Shown: in pieces, positions 23,835 through 33,615 of the stretch
Numbering within the stretch: position 1 is the first letter of the stretch
Layout of the letters: the number at the start of each line of letters is the position of its first letter
Source: an uncultured Eubacterium sp.
GTDB lineage: Bacteria; Bacillota; Clostridia; Lachnospirales; Lachnospiraceae
Direction of reading: 5' to 3'
Length of the DNA stretch: 64,000 bases
Assembly: GCA_910589595.1 (NCBI GenBank)
Contig: CAJUTM010000008.1
Coordinates: forward strand, 1-64,000
Made by a program: the position numbers and the translations under genes
Notes under the pieces: model-generated
The model's input: only the letters and a program-made list of their open reading frames with translations
Databases searched by the model: none
Told to the model about the DNA's origin: nothing

Positions 23835-26594
23835 CTAATCTAAATTGAATAATGTTCTCTCATTAATACTTATAGTTGTTTTTGTCGGTTTTCCATATAT
23901 GATTCTCTTCCTTTTCTCGCTGTAAATACGGCCGACTGTCTCAAATTCTACTATATTGTATCCGTCCGCCCACTGTTTCTGGGAGTACGGAACATAAGCG
24001 ATTACCGACTCGCCGTCCGGAATATCATATCCCTCATATGCTCCATATTTGGCTTTCCCGCATTCTTCCAGATAATCTTTGGCCTTGTACAGTTTCAAAT
24101 CACTATCTGCCGGCGCCGGCTGTCCCTGTTCGTTTGTCAGAGTGACTTTTGTCACAACCCCCGCCTGACCGTTATTATTATTGTGAATCAGTACTTTCAG
24201 ATATGACTTGTCGTTTGGCTGATAAGTCTGTTCGGACGAGTAGTCCACAAGAGCAGCCACATCTGACATTCTTACATACTCTTTCTTCTGTCTCATCAAT
24301 TTTACAACCTGCGGATTTACAACTTCCGGCCGGTTATTCATAATGAGAAAGGCCGTATTCATAGTTGTATTCGTGACATAAGAGGACTCTGCATTACCAA
24401 GCAGTGTGGAATAATACGCTCCATTGTTCGCATTATGCGGAATGCCGACGTTTCCGGTATGTCCGTCACTACCCGGAGCTTTTTCCGCCTGACTTGCGTC
24501 CGTAAAGGTTTTGTCGCTCGTCGTCGTATCAAAATAAGATGGTAAATAGCCATATACCCTTAATTGCTCTCTATTTTCATCACTTAGTGATACCTGCTGG
24601 TCGTTATAGAATAAATTTCCAAGCGCCTCAGGGAAAAAGGTGAGGTTATTCCATAAATAGAAACATTTCTCCCGCTCTGCGACGTCATCCGAATCAATGA
24701 CTTTCAGTCTCCGATAATATCCGGTATATTGTATCGGTGAGGAAGCGGACGAATTTTTCCCTGCCTCTGCCAGAGGTATCCTCTGGAGTTTATCCAAAAT
24801 ATCATCATAAAAAGTTCTCACATATGTCTCATCCTCAGCCCGTTTCGCCGTCAAATCAAACTGCGTCGTAATAATATACAACTTACCGAGATTACTGAGA
24901 ATAGAGCCACGCTCCACATTCGGATGCTGTTCCGATTGATACATCCGGACATTAGCAACGCTTTCACTGGCCAGTTTACCTACTGTATTTGTTATAACCA
25001 GAGGCAGATTTTTGTTATGACAAAGCCGGAAAAGTAATTTATAGCACAAATCCCACTCTAAGTCATCATCAAAGAAACTTGCCACCTTTGTCTTATCGTA
25101 TTTGTAATCCTCTTTCCCTTTCACATACTTGTAATACAAATTGTATGTCTCTTCCAGCGCAGCCGTCTCATCTCCACCCTCGCCCGCATAGCCTGCAATG
25201 TAAAACATATCGGCGCGCTCTATCATATCCAACGTCTGGTTGGTATCCTTTTTCGCCATTTCATTGAGTTCAGACGGCGTCATGCAGACAACTTTCATAT
25301 GAAAATCATCACACTCTTTCTGCGTCTTAAACTGGAACAACTGTCTCTTCAGGATATCATTATTGTGAAGTCCGTAATAGTCAAAAGAATATACCTCACT
25401 TTTTTCTTCCGGCGTTATTACATATTGACAAGTCATTTGCGGAGAATCGGAAAGTTTCATATACATTCCCGTAATATCATCCGATTCGCGGTATGTTGAA
25501 ATTAACTCATCAATACCTGCATACCAAATCTGTTTATCGTGATTATAAAATCCGTAATCATTAATACGGGCCTTATTATTTTCATAAGCAATCACTGATT
25601 CCGGTGGAAGGTCTTTCTCGTTTTCTACATATATCCAGCGGTCTGCGTCTGTTTTCGTCTTTTCAAATACTCTCTTAAAGGTACTGCCGTCTGACTCCTG
25701 ACGGACAAAACTAAACTCGCCTTTCCCCGGTGCGACTGCCAGTATAAAGCCGCTGCCAAAATATTCTCTCGCTTCCGCTTCCTTTACTACCTCCGTCTTG
25801 CGGGATGCCTGCCAGTTCACATAATCCTCTTTGGCAATCTTTCTTATTTCCTGCTCCTTATTATCTTTCTCAAATAATTCCGGATATTTCTTCATAAGGG
25901 CGGTATGGTTATATACCGGACGCGTAAACATACCGGATTTGCCCTCATCTTTTGCCTCGTCAAACATCTTTTTAAATTCCTCTTCTTCTACTCCGGCCTT
26001 TTTCAAATCTTCGGATGTAATCTTTAAGGAATACAGCTTTCCAAAATCTACAAAATACTCGCTCACCATATCTTTCTCTTCCGTAATAAGCCCCGTCGCC
26101 CCAATCGGTTTTACTTTGTATTCCCAACGGGAGAACCACTCTCCTACAGGCATCAGTTCCGTACGGGACATGACGTTATTATTCCCCGGCACATAACTTC
26201 TCTGCGCTTTATCAGCCAACTCGATACCAATCTTCATAATATCGAGAGGAGTGTCACTGTTTTTTTCCATCGCCAGATATGACATCTGCTGCTGTGCATG
26301 GTCGGCTACAACTTCCAATATGACAAATGGATTAGTCTCTGAGCCCTTTTTGCCAACGCAGGTAGGAACTTCCTGCGAACATGGCTTCGCCCCCGAACCC
26401 TCTTCTCCTTTTAAGTTACTTCCCTCATTCGTCACAAGAGTATTATTTATTATTTCCGGCTCTCCCTCCACAAACGGTTCCTGTGGAAGAAACTTACCAA
26501 ATACATTTGTTTTCCAGCACAAGCCAATAACGAATACTAACGCAAGTGTAAATACAGGAAGCATCCATAGTTTTCTCATTCTTCTCTTATTCAT
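23835..26594 (-). CDS. Large membrane-anchored protein ending the pilus operon (DUF5057-like)
   Basis: 919 residues from ATG 26594 (MNKRRMRKLWMLPVFTLALV), with GAGGAGGTGG upstream. One N-terminal membrane segment (about 9-28) is followed by an extracellular region; it is not a prepilin, since there is no G-[FY] cleavage motif. NPFVILEVVADHAQQQMSYL near 95 recalls DUF5057 proteins of Clostridia (tentative, from memory). The middle is charged and acidic. Near 500-560 is a segment with CYKLLFRLCHNKNLPLVIT. The C-terminal part is beta-rich. As the last gene behind four pilin-like genes and before a strong terminator, it may be a pilus-associated adhesin or anchor. That role is inference. Confidence 0.75.
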   Translation of the reverse strand: MNKRRMRKLWMLPVFTLALVFVIGLCWKTNVFGKFLPQEPFVEGEPEIINNTLVTNEGSNLKGEEGSGAKPCSQEVPTCVGKKGSETNPFVILEVVADHAQQQMSYLAMEKNSDTPLDIMKIGIELADKAQRSYVPGNNNVMSRTELMPVGEWFSRWEYKVKPIGATGLITEEKDMVSEYFVDFGKLYSLKITSEDLKKAGVEEEEFKKMFDEAKDEGKSGMFTRPVYNHTALMKKYPELFEKDNKEQEIRKIAKEDYVNWQASRKTEVVKEAEAREYFGSGFILAVAPGKGEFSFVRQESDGSTFKRVFEKTKTDADRWIYVENEKDLPPESVIAYENNKARINDYGFYNHDKQIWYAGIDELISTYRESDDITGMYMKLSDSPQMTCQYVITPEEKSEVYSFDYYGLHNNDILKRQLFQFKTQKECDDFHMKVVCMTPSELNEMAKKDTNQTLDMIERADMFYIAGYAGEGGDETAALEETYNLYYKYVKGKEDYKYDKTKVASFFDDDLEWDLCYKLLFRLCHNKNLPLVITNTVGKLASESVANVRMYQSEQHPNVERGSILSNLGKLYIITTQFDLTAKRAEDETYVRTFYDDILDKLQRIPLAEAGKNSSASSPIQYTGYYRRLKVIDSDDVAEREKCFYLWNNLTFFPEALGNLFYNDQQVSLSDENREQLRVYGYLPSYFDTTTSDKTFTDASQAEKAPGSDGHTGNVGIPHNANNGAYYSTLLGNAESSYVTNTTMNTAFLIMNNRPEVVNPQVVKLMRQKKEYVRMSDVAALVDYSSEQTYQPNDKSYLKVLIHNNNNGQAGVVTKVTLTNEQGQPAPADSDLKLYKAKDYLEECGKAKYGAYEGYDIPDGESVIAYVPYSQKQWADGYNIVEFETVGRIYSEKRKRIIYGKPTKTTISINERTLFNLD

Positions 26595-26607
26595 TGGAAC
26601 CACCTCC

Positions 26608-27204
26608 TCAAATTGGATTCTTTGTTGCTTCTGCACCCGACTGGTTTCTCATATAAATATCTTTCTTACAAGTAAAATCCGTCGTACTGTTAGATAATTT
26701 CATTTCCAGATGTAAAACCTTTTTACCTGTTTTTTTATCTTCTTTTATTTTACAGTCAAAATCCTGCATATCTTCCGCCAGTAAGAACTTCTGCTCTTCT
26801 GTTAAATTCACCTTTGTATTATCTGTCGGGTCTGCCACTTTATCTCTCTTGGCAAAATAAATAGCGTCTGTCCCTTTCCAATAATAACATTTTTCCTCAA
26901 CCGGAGCCGGATACTTCTTCGTGCCGTCCGGCTGCAGTTCCAGTTCCTGTGGCACCGATTTCTTCGTGACAGTCAGAACTTTCTTATGTTCATCCCATTC
27001 AACATCACTTGCTTCCATCGTATACGCTGATATGTGATTTGTCGCATCTTTCGCCTGATTTTGTAAAGCAACCAAAGCCTGTGATACCCGCATATTATGT
27101 GCGCCATATCCAAGTAAAGCAAGTAAACTGGCTAACACGATAGCAGAGATACCCATAGCAATAATTAACTCCACTAACGAATAACCGCCGCGTCTTGATT
27201 TTTC
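26608..27204 (-). CDS. Minor pilin-like protein 4 (class III signal)
   Basis: The prepilin signal is SRRGG|YSLVELIIAMG with Glu at +5, followed by about 20 hydrophobic residues. The mature part is about 190 residues, beta-rich with lysines, and includes CYYWKGTDAIYFAK. The start is uncertain: GTG 27204 (VEKSRRGGY) gives a short leader typical of prepilins, and GTG 27228 is an alternative eight codons upstream; neither has a strong site. The frame ends 14 bases before the start of the large terminal protein. PulG/PilE-type minor pilin is likely. Confidence 0.82.
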   Translation of the reverse strand, partial: EKSRRGGYSLVELIIAMGISAIVLASLLALLGYGAHNMRVSQALVALQNQAKDATNHISAYTMEASDVEWDEHKKVLTVTKKSVPQELELQPDGTKKYPAPVEEKCYYWKGTDAIYFAKRDKVADPTDNTKVNLTEEQKFLLAEDMQDFDCKIKEDKKTGKKVLHLEMKLSNSTTDFTCKKDIYMRNQSGAEATKNPI

Positions 27205-27239
27205 CACGATATCACCGTCTTTCCTCACAAACTCATTTT

Positions 27240-27767
27240 CTACTTCTCTTCAATATAATGGTGGCCGGTATCCTGTACCATATGAACGATATAGGTCGGC
27301 GCGCCCAATGCTTCCACATAAATCTCTTCCGGACAGATACATTTCCCCATACTGCCATTATCAAAAACGAGGAAGGCGCCATCTTTCTTCTGAAAGGCAA
27401 AACAGATAAAACCGTCTGAAACACCGTTCAGCGACTGCTTGGCAGAGCCGAAAGAAATGGATACATCCGTATCGCCAATCTCTTTGGCATTCGTCGTCGG
27501 CGAATAGTTCTTCGGCTCTTTATTTGTTACATCCAGATAATAAGAAGAACCTAAACGGTACAGATACATATACGGCTGGCCTTTACCACCCATCGTCTTT
27601 GATTTTACTTTCGTCAGACTGCTGTTAATATCATAGGCAGTACTCTTTGTGTCCGTGGATTTTAACAAACCAATGGAGAGTCCGACAGCGCCGGCAAGAA
27701 TACCGATAATGCCAATGATAATAATCATTTCCATCAAAGAAAATCCTTCTCTCTTTCCTCTCTGCAT
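27240..27767 (-). CDS. Minor pilin-like protein 3 (GspH/FimT type)
   Basis: 175 residues from ATG 27767 (MQRGKREGFSLMEMIIIIG), with AAGGAGG eight bases upstream; an eight-codon extension is rejected. The prepilin cleavage site is KREG|FSLMEM with Glu at +5, then a 20-residue hydrophobic stem (IIIIGIIGILAGAVGL). The mature domain is small and beta-rich (SSYYLDVTNKEPKNY). The length and form fit GspH/FimT-like minor pilins. The stop lies 30 bases upstream of the next pilin gene start. Confidence 0.85.
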   Translation of the reverse strand: MQRGKREGFSLMEMIIIIGIIGILAGAVGLSIGLLKSTDTKSTAYDINSSLTKVKSKTMGGKGQPYMYLYRLGSSYYLDVTNKEPKNYSPTTNAKEIGDTDVSISFGSAKQSLNGVSDGFICFAFQKKDGAFLVFDNGSMGKCICPEEIYVEALGAPTYIVHMVQDTGHHYIEEK

Positions 27768-27797
27768 CCCTGACGCCTCCTTTGCACACACTGTCCG

Positions 27798-30035
27798 TTA
27801 ATAACTGTTCTTCACCCAATTCTGATAACCGATACATTCTGCCAAATCTCCCGGCCGTTTCTTTAATGTGCCGTTCAAATCACGGAACAGGGGCGATAAC
27901 GCCTCGTCCGTGCGAATATAATCAAACAATTTGCCAACCGTCACCATATCCGACTGCATTTTAACCGCACCCGCCACATTGACCTTTCCGGTGGCCAGTA
28001 TCAAGCCGGTAAAATCAGCCGAAACCGTTACGTCGCCGTCGGCAACTAAAAGACCTTTCATTGCACTTGAAACCGTATAATCTCCTTTGCAGATTCGCAA
28101 AACAGCTCCGCTCACTCCCGTATCCGCTTCTGTCTTCACGGTCTCCGCCTCTGTTACTTTACTTTTAAAATCCGGATCTTGAAAATTAACAATCGTTTCC
28201 GAGACAAGCCGCGGCGCCGTAGGTGAAAGGCGCATGACGCCCGTTGTATTTTTCGACGGCGTAAGTCCCAACTGATATCCTACATATTTTTGGCCAATGC
28301 GCTGTCCCTCTTCCAAAAGCCGCAACTCCGGTTGCTGATTGTCGCCGAAATAGGTAGCTTTCTGCAACGGAGCTCCACCGGCATTATAATAATTATTCAT
28401 AACGTTTCCGGCTACCAGATACAACATCTGGTCAAACTTAATATTCAGGTCCTTGTCGCTAATATAAACTTTTGCCCTTTTCTTTAATTCCTCCTGATTG
28501 ATTATCGTGTTTCCATCCTCGTCCGTTTCCGTGCCGTCATAATAAGCTTCAAAATATTTATTTGCCGAGATATCATCTTTAAATTTAAGATAATAGAAAA
28601 CATAACCAAGAGTATTGTTATAATTTGCCTCGTAAGGAGTCGCCGCATTCAGATATTGGCCAAACTTATTTTTCAATCCGGCCTCGTCCACATGTACCTC
28701 GTCCATCTCGTCTTTAAATACTGGATTATGGCAATCATCCGAGTTTCCGGAAGCCGTGACAATAAATTCATCCGGCACCAGATAAGCGAGCTGATTACTC
28801 TTCACGGCAATTGATTCACCCATACGGATATCAGAAACCGGCTTCGGGCCGCTTACTCCCTGCTGTTTCTGACGGGAGACAAACGCACGCCCCGCCAAAA
28901 TCAGACTATGTAAACTATCCGTCTGCAATGTCGTATTCTTTCCGTTAATTAAAATTGCACTGCTGTAATCCGAATTTACAACGGCAGAAGCGCCGGATTC
29001 ATTCTTCTCATTATAACTGTATCCGTAATACTTGCCCCCGACCGTAACCGTAGAATTATTCGTCTCAATATTTAAGTCGTTGGCGATATAGGCATTCTCA
29101 TTGAGGTTCAGCATTGTCTTGAGCGTCGAGTCCGTACTCCCTCCCGCTGTCAGATGAATATTTTTCAAATACAAATCTCCCACTCCGGTCTCTCCGGTCA
29201 CGGAAACTTCCGCCCCGTTGTGGATTTCCATATCCCCGCGGCTGATAATAAGCGGACTTTTAAAATCGACTTTACTCTTCTGTCCCAGCAAAATACCCTG
29301 TTCGGTATTGCCGCCGTATATTTTCCCCGTAATACCAATCCCCGACAAACCATTATTAACGCCTAATGTATCATCGGATATTGAAATATAATCTTTCATT
29401 TCATCAAAAGTAGAATTTCCCTCCAGACTGTGGTCGGGAACAGTGAGACAGATATCTGTCTGTATTGTGGAACGGTAATCAATTTCATTCGTGAAATCAA
29501 TTAGCGTATTGCGGATGACAAGGGAATATTCTCCTGTCTTTGCATCCTTTTTTATAACAAAGGCAAGATTCGTTCCTTTCACTGTCGTTACCGCGTCCGG
29601 AACCGGTGAAAGCGCTTTCAGTTTCTGGATATCTCCGTCCTGCGCACTTCCGATTTTTGAATCATCCCAGACAAAAGAACCGGACATATCCGGCTGCAAC
29701 TTATCCGCCAGTAAACTCAGATATTTTTTAGAAAAGGCTTCTCTCTTTGAATTCTTATCCTTTCCATAGTGCTCCAAAATATATTTATATGCCTCCTCAC
29801 TGGCATCCCCTGCATACTCCAGCAAGCCGGTCTTTACTTCTTCCAATATCTGCTCCGCTTCGTAGAAATTATTGGAAGAATTGTAATCGACGTTGACGGA
29901 AATCATATAGGCATTAGCAGCGGTCAACACAATAATACCAATAGCCGCAAGAAAGAGAACCCCTATTACTACGGAAACTAAAGTAGAGCCCTCTCTCTTT
30001 CTATTTACCATGTTATTATTAAGCAGTCGTATCAT
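27798..30035 (-). CDS. Large pilin-like protein without Glu+5 (PilX/GspK-like)
   Basis: 745 residues. Leader MIRLLNNNMVNRKREG, then STLVSVVIGVLFLAAIGIIV; the residue at +5 is Ser, not Glu, and the hydrophobic stem is intact. Loss of Glu+5 is known for GspK-type tip pseudopilins, so this is a candidate tip or cap subunit. The very long mature part (about 710 residues) is beta-rich, with parallel-repeat character in places (GNTEQGILLGQKSKVDFKSP, KLDNV-type strands near VAGNVMNNYYNAGG, and SAMKGLLVADGDVTVSADF then GLILATGKVNVAG near the end). AAGGAG lies upstream of ATG 30035. Contiguous with its neighbours. Confidence 0.8.
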   Translation of the reverse strand: MIRLLNNNMVNRKREGSTLVSVVIGVLFLAAIGIIVLTAANAYMISVNVDYNSSNNFYEAEQILEEVKTGLLEYAGDASEEAYKYILEHYGKDKNSKREAFSKKYLSLLADKLQPDMSGSFVWDDSKIGSAQDGDIQKLKALSPVPDAVTTVKGTNLAFVIKKDAKTGEYSLVIRNTLIDFTNEIDYRSTIQTDICLTVPDHSLEGNSTFDEMKDYISISDDTLGVNNGLSGIGITGKIYGGNTEQGILLGQKSKVDFKSPLIISRGDMEIHNGAEVSVTGETGVGDLYLKNIHLTAGGSTDSTLKTMLNLNENAYIANDLNIETNNSTVTVGGKYYGYSYNEKNESGASAVVNSDYSSAILINGKNTTLQTDSLHSLILAGRAFVSRQKQQGVSGPKPVSDIRMGESIAVKSNQLAYLVPDEFIVTASGNSDDCHNPVFKDEMDEVHVDEAGLKNKFGQYLNAATPYEANYNNTLGYVFYYLKFKDDISANKYFEAYYDGTETDEDGNTIINQEELKKRAKVYISDKDLNIKFDQMLYLVAGNVMNNYYNAGGAPLQKATYFGDNQQPELRLLEEGQRIGQKYVGYQLGLTPSKNTTGVMRLSPTAPRLVSETIVNFQDPDFKSKVTEAETVKTEADTGVSGAVLRICKGDYTVSSAMKGLLVADGDVTVSADFTGLILATGKVNVAGAVKMQSDMVTVGKLFDYIRTDEALSPLFRDLNGTLKKRPGDLAECIGYQNWVKNSY

Positions 30036-30041
30036 ATGCCC

Positions 30042-31133
30042 CTACACTCCTTTCGAAGTCTGAACCATTACGATTCGATTCTCCTCGTTAAAAACCGTCT
30101 CATCCTCATAATAAATCTCAACCGTCACCTTGGCGATACGGGCTTCTGCTTTTCTCGTTACCAGTCCCGCAGAAGTCCCGACAGCGAGTTTCGCATTGGT
30201 AAACACTTTTTTAAGTAATTCAGCGGAAGTCACCGTCCCCCCCGATGTATCCACCGTCAACTGATAATTCGATGGCGGGTTCACGGAATCTTTTTGGAGA
30301 ATCGGATAAAACGCATAATCCGTCAAATTAAATCCAGCCGGCATACTGCTGTCCACCGAAATATTTAAACTATCGTTTTCCAAAAGTGCATTCACCGGAC
30401 GGTAAAACAAATATATTTTCTGTAAACTGTCTTTTTCGATTTTAACGTCCTTAATTGGCATTTCACTCTTATATGTCTTGCCCGCATTTTCAAACAAATA
30501 CTCATAATATCCTTTTATAAGATAAAGACTGTTGCTTCCGGAAGCATCCGCATAAGGCGATATATGAATGTGCATCGTCCGTTTCAGGCCATTTTCTATC
30601 GTACTCTTAGAGACGCTCCTGTCATCCTGATACACCTGATATACAAGTTCTCCCGTCGCAGACGCCGTCTGGTCGGTCTCTTCCAGAACAACCGAATGTT
30701 TCGAATACACATCTTCTAACTGCGGAACTTCATAGAGGTTAAACTTGGAGGCCTGTCCGGTAGCTGCCGGCGGAGGCGTTGCCTTGTAAGACAAAAAATC
30801 AAACTTGACTTTTGCTTTATAGTTCGTATCGTCTACCGATACATTTCTGGTCAGGAGATAAGCATTGTCGCCGGACGGGTCAGGCGTCGACGTCGCTACC
30901 CATGAACTGCCGGAAGCCGCCACCATGTCCTCGACCTGCTCCATCGTCATACAGGAAGCCAGTTCCTCTACAACCGACTGTGCGGCCATATCCGCCTTTT
31001 GCGTCTTCTTACCCCAGTTGGCATAGCGGTTCGCCCCTGAAAAATAGGAAAGCAGGAACATGACAACAATCGCCAGTACAGCAACCGCTATGATAACCTC
31101 TACTAACGAAAAACCATCGGCTTTTCTTTTCAT
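30042..31133 (-). CDS. Minor pilin-like protein 1 (PilV/GspI type)
   Basis: 363 residues from ATG 31133 (MKRKADGFSLVEVIIAVA), with AAGGTGAGG upstream; a 39-codon upstream extension is rejected because it overlaps the pilO-like gene. Signal MKRKADG|FSLVEV with Glu at +5 and a stem IIAVAVLAIVVMFLLSYF. The mature part is about 335 residues, long for a minor pilin, beta-rich with alternating Thr/Ser stretches. It lies 28 bases after the pilO-like gene. Confidence 0.85.
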   Translation of the reverse strand: MKRKADGFSLVEVIIAVAVLAIVVMFLLSYFSGANRYANWGKKTQKADMAAQSVVEELASCMTMEQVEDMVAASGSSWVATSTPDPSGDNAYLLTRNVSVDDTNYKAKVKFDFLSYKATPPPAATGQASKFNLYEVPQLEDVYSKHSVVLEETDQTASATGELVYQVYQDDRSVSKSTIENGLKRTMHIHISPYADASGSNSLYLIKGYYEYLFENAGKTYKSEMPIKDVKIEKDSLQKIYLFYRPVNALLENDSLNISVDSSMPAGFNLTDYAFYPILQKDSVNPPSNYQLTVDTSGGTVTSAELLKKVFTNAKLAVGTSAGLVTRKAEARIAKVTVEIYYEDETVFNEENRIVMVQTSKGV

Positions 31134-31161
31134 GTCCTCACCTTCTTTCCTTTTACCGCTT

Positions 31162-31905
31162 TTATTTCTTCTTAAATGTTCCGAATACATCTTTATTGCC
31201 GAGAACAATGCCGGAAATATCCGGTTCTTCATATGGAACCCCGTTTCCATTCAGGCAATAGAAATTCATATTAATCGTTCCTGTCAGCTTACCGTTACTC
31301 GAATCAAACGATAAAGTAATTTTACTTAACGACATGCGCTCCTGATGATTGGTAATCCAGTCAAACGCCTGCAAAATCTGTTTGCGGCTGCCGGATATCT
31401 CTACCTCATACGAAAAAACTTTGCCGACCATCTGATTGACCGGAACTTTCTTCTCCGGCTCCAACTCCGCCTCACTTTTTTTCGTATTTTTCTGCGCTTC
31501 CGTATTCTCTTCACCATTTTCACTTGAGAGCGCTATTAACTGCCCTTTCTGGAAGAATATCTGCTCTGTCCCCGGTTTTACGACGCGCAGTTCCAATCCG
31601 CTTGCCACCTGCATATCATAGAGATTGCTGATAATATGCTGCTGTGTAATCTTACACGGATACTCTTTCGCATAATTTTCAATCTCCTGCTGTTTCTTTC
31701 CTGTCGTCTTCTTCATCTCATTGACACGAATCTGCAAGTTACTCAGAAAATCAACCTGTCCGCTCAATTCAACATTCTTCGTCTGCAGTCTTTGCACGGT
31801 TTCCATATTCTTTTGAAAAATCAGAAAGAATGAAAGCAGTAAAATGAGTATTCCCGCCAAAATCAATATCAGACGCTTCTGTTTCGTAGTCAAACCTTTT
31901 CTCAT
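31162..31905 (-). CDS. pilO: Type IV pilus alignment protein PilO-like
   Basis: 247 residues. A short cytoplasmic start (MRKGLTTKQKR) is followed by a single membrane segment (LILILAGILILLLSFFLIF, about 12-30), a coiled coil (about 35-75) and a ferredoxin-like domain. An E/K-rich insert (EENTEAQKNTKKSEAELEPEKK) interrupts the domain near 130-150. PilO pairs with PilN and aligns the pilus motor. Its ATG overlaps the stop of the pilM-pilN gene by four bases, indicating coupled translation. Assignment is from topology and context, since PilO sequences diverge. Confidence 0.8.
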   Translation of the reverse strand: MRKGLTTKQKRLILILAGILILLLSFFLIFQKNMETVQRLQTKNVELSGQVDFLSNLQIRVNEMKKTTGKKQQEIENYAKEYPCKITQQHIISNLYDMQVASGLELRVVKPGTEQIFFQKGQLIALSSENGEENTEAQKNTKKSEAELEPEKKVPVNQMVGKVFSYEVEISGSRKQILQAFDWITNHQERMSLSKITLSFDSSNGKLTGTINMNFYCLNGNGVPYEEPDISGIVLGNKDVFGTFKKK

Positions 31906-33530
31906 TGCTGCCCACCTTCTTTCTGTACCGGCACCGGAGTCTTATAATCAAACGAGAGAATATAAGTATACTGCCTCTGTTTTGTCATCTCTTCCTTTTT
32001 CAGCGTAATCGAATCCAACTTGACATTCGTTATGCTTTCTATTTTATTCATCTGCATTACCAGAGCAGAAAAAGAAAGCATCTTATCTGTGCTGATAGCA
32101 TTAATCGTTACATGCTGTTCATCACTCGTCACATCTTGTATTTTAAATGTCTTTGGCACATAACCCTCTATCTCATTCAGCAAATCATGGAATTTGTTAT
32201 TATTCGTCTCTGTGCGTCCGTTTACAAGACTGATGAGGGAACGGTTGTTTTCAATCGCCATCAGACTGTCAAACTCATCCTGTATTGGGCTCATCGCCGC
32301 CACCCGGCTGCTCAATCTTTCATTTTCATCTTTTGTCATAAAAAGCTGCATAAGCGAAAAACCGCAGACAACCAGACTCAATAACAGACAGCCGGCAAAA
32401 ACAAGAAGCGCTCCGGTCAGGGAACCTTTTTTCTTTGCCCGCTGTGAAATCTCGCGGGAAATAAAGTTCACCGGTTCAAATACACCGCCAAAACAGTTAA
32501 TATACTGAAGAATATAGGCGTTCACATTGACGCTGCGGTTAAAGCGTATGCCGTCAATCTCCTTTGGCGTAAAAGTGGGAATCCCAAGCTCATTCGACAT
32601 CAATTCGTGAATACCGGCAATGGCACAGCCTTTTCCCACACAGATAATCTCCTCAATCGGCTGGTCCTTGTACTTTGTATTATAATACTCAATCACGCGG
32701 ATAATGTTCCCCAACAGGAACTGTGCGTTATCCGTCACTTCAATTCGTTTCTCCAGAGAGGGGTCATCGTGAGGATTCTCTGCATTCAGATTATGCATAA
32801 GCAGACGGTTTCTTTTCAGCAAAGTATAGGCCTCGTTATCCGTAGGCGTCTGAAATACCGGCTCCTGCGTCATCACTTCCGTAAACACATTAATACCATA
32901 CGGAACGACACGCTGTAATAAAAGACGATTGTCACTGATTATGTTTACAAGAGTAGAAGAAAGATTCATCTGCACGGACATGGACACCTTGCTTTTGGCC
33001 TGCCGCTTCATAATTTGGAAAATCGCGTTGCCGTCGGCCTCCAGCGATAAAATATGCAGTCCTGCCGCGTCTGCCAGTTTATAATAAGAATCAATCAACT
33101 CTGACGGTGCGGCAAAAACCATCACATCCTGAATTTTATTTCCCTCTTCGTCCTCTCTCGGTTTTCCCTGTGTCACATAAGAAAATACATATTTCTCTGC
33201 ATCAATCGGAAACAAATCCGGTATCTTTGCCATGACAAGCGGTTCTATTTTTGTTTTGTTGACAACCGGAATACTCACTTCGCGGCTGGCTATCTTGCCA
33301 GAGGCAATAGTGAAAATCGCCTCTCTTGTCCGCACTCCTTTGTCAATACATGCCTTGTGAATATGAACTGCCAGTTCTGCCATATCCACAATCATTCCAT
33401 CCTGTACCGCCTTTTCCGGTGTTGAAAATCTCACGCATCCATACACCGTCGGATTGGAACTGCTATGCTCAATATGTACGATTTGGGTTTCTTGTTCCCC
33501 CACGCGCACAACAATTATCTTCTTTGCCAT
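31902..33530 (-). CDS. pilM: PilM-PilN fusion protein of the pilus alignment complex
   Basis: 542 residues. Residues 1-340 are an actin-like PilM domain (AKKIIVVRVGEQETQIVHIE, VTQGKPREDE, MQMNLSSTLVNIISDNRLLLQR, ENPHDDPSLEKRIEV). Around 356 the segment GVFEPVNFISREISQRAKKK resembles the PilN N-terminal INLLP-type PilM-binding peptide. Then comes one membrane segment (about 375-397) and a PilN-like periplasmic-type domain to the end. In most bacteria pilM and pilN are separate genes; the linkage here replaces the docking with a covalent one. Downstream pilO overlaps by four bases. Gene order upstream is pilD. Confidence 0.88.
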   Translation of the reverse strand: MAKKIIVVRVGEQETQIVHIEHSSSNPTVYGCVRFSTPEKAVQDGMIVDMAELAVHIHKACIDKGVRTREAIFTIASGKIASREVSIPVVNKTKIEPLVMAKIPDLFPIDAEKYVFSYVTQGKPREDEEGNKIQDVMVFAAPSELIDSYYKLADAAGLHILSLEADGNAIFQIMKRQAKSKVSMSVQMNLSSTLVNIISDNRLLLQRVVPYGINVFTEVMTQEPVFQTPTDNEAYTLLKRNRLLMHNLNAENPHDDPSLEKRIEVTDNAQFLLGNIIRVIEYYNTKYKDQPIEEIICVGKGCAIAGIHELMSNELGIPTFTPKEIDGIRFNRSVNVNAYILQYINCFGGVFEPVNFISREISQRAKKKGSLTGALLVFAGCLLLSLVVCGFSLMQLFMTKDENERLSSRVAAMSPIQDEFDSLMAIENNRSLISLVNGRTETNNNKFHDLLNEIEGYVPKTFKIQDVTSDEQHVTINAISTDKMLSFSALVMQMNKIESITNVKLDSITLKKEEMTKQRQYTYILSFDYKTPVPVQKEGGQQ

Positions 33531-33615
33531 CCAAAATTCCTCCTACAAAATTCCCTCTTTATGATTTTCACAACCCTCTTTATCGAAAAAAGGCTCTGAA
33601 AAGAATAAAGTTTAT

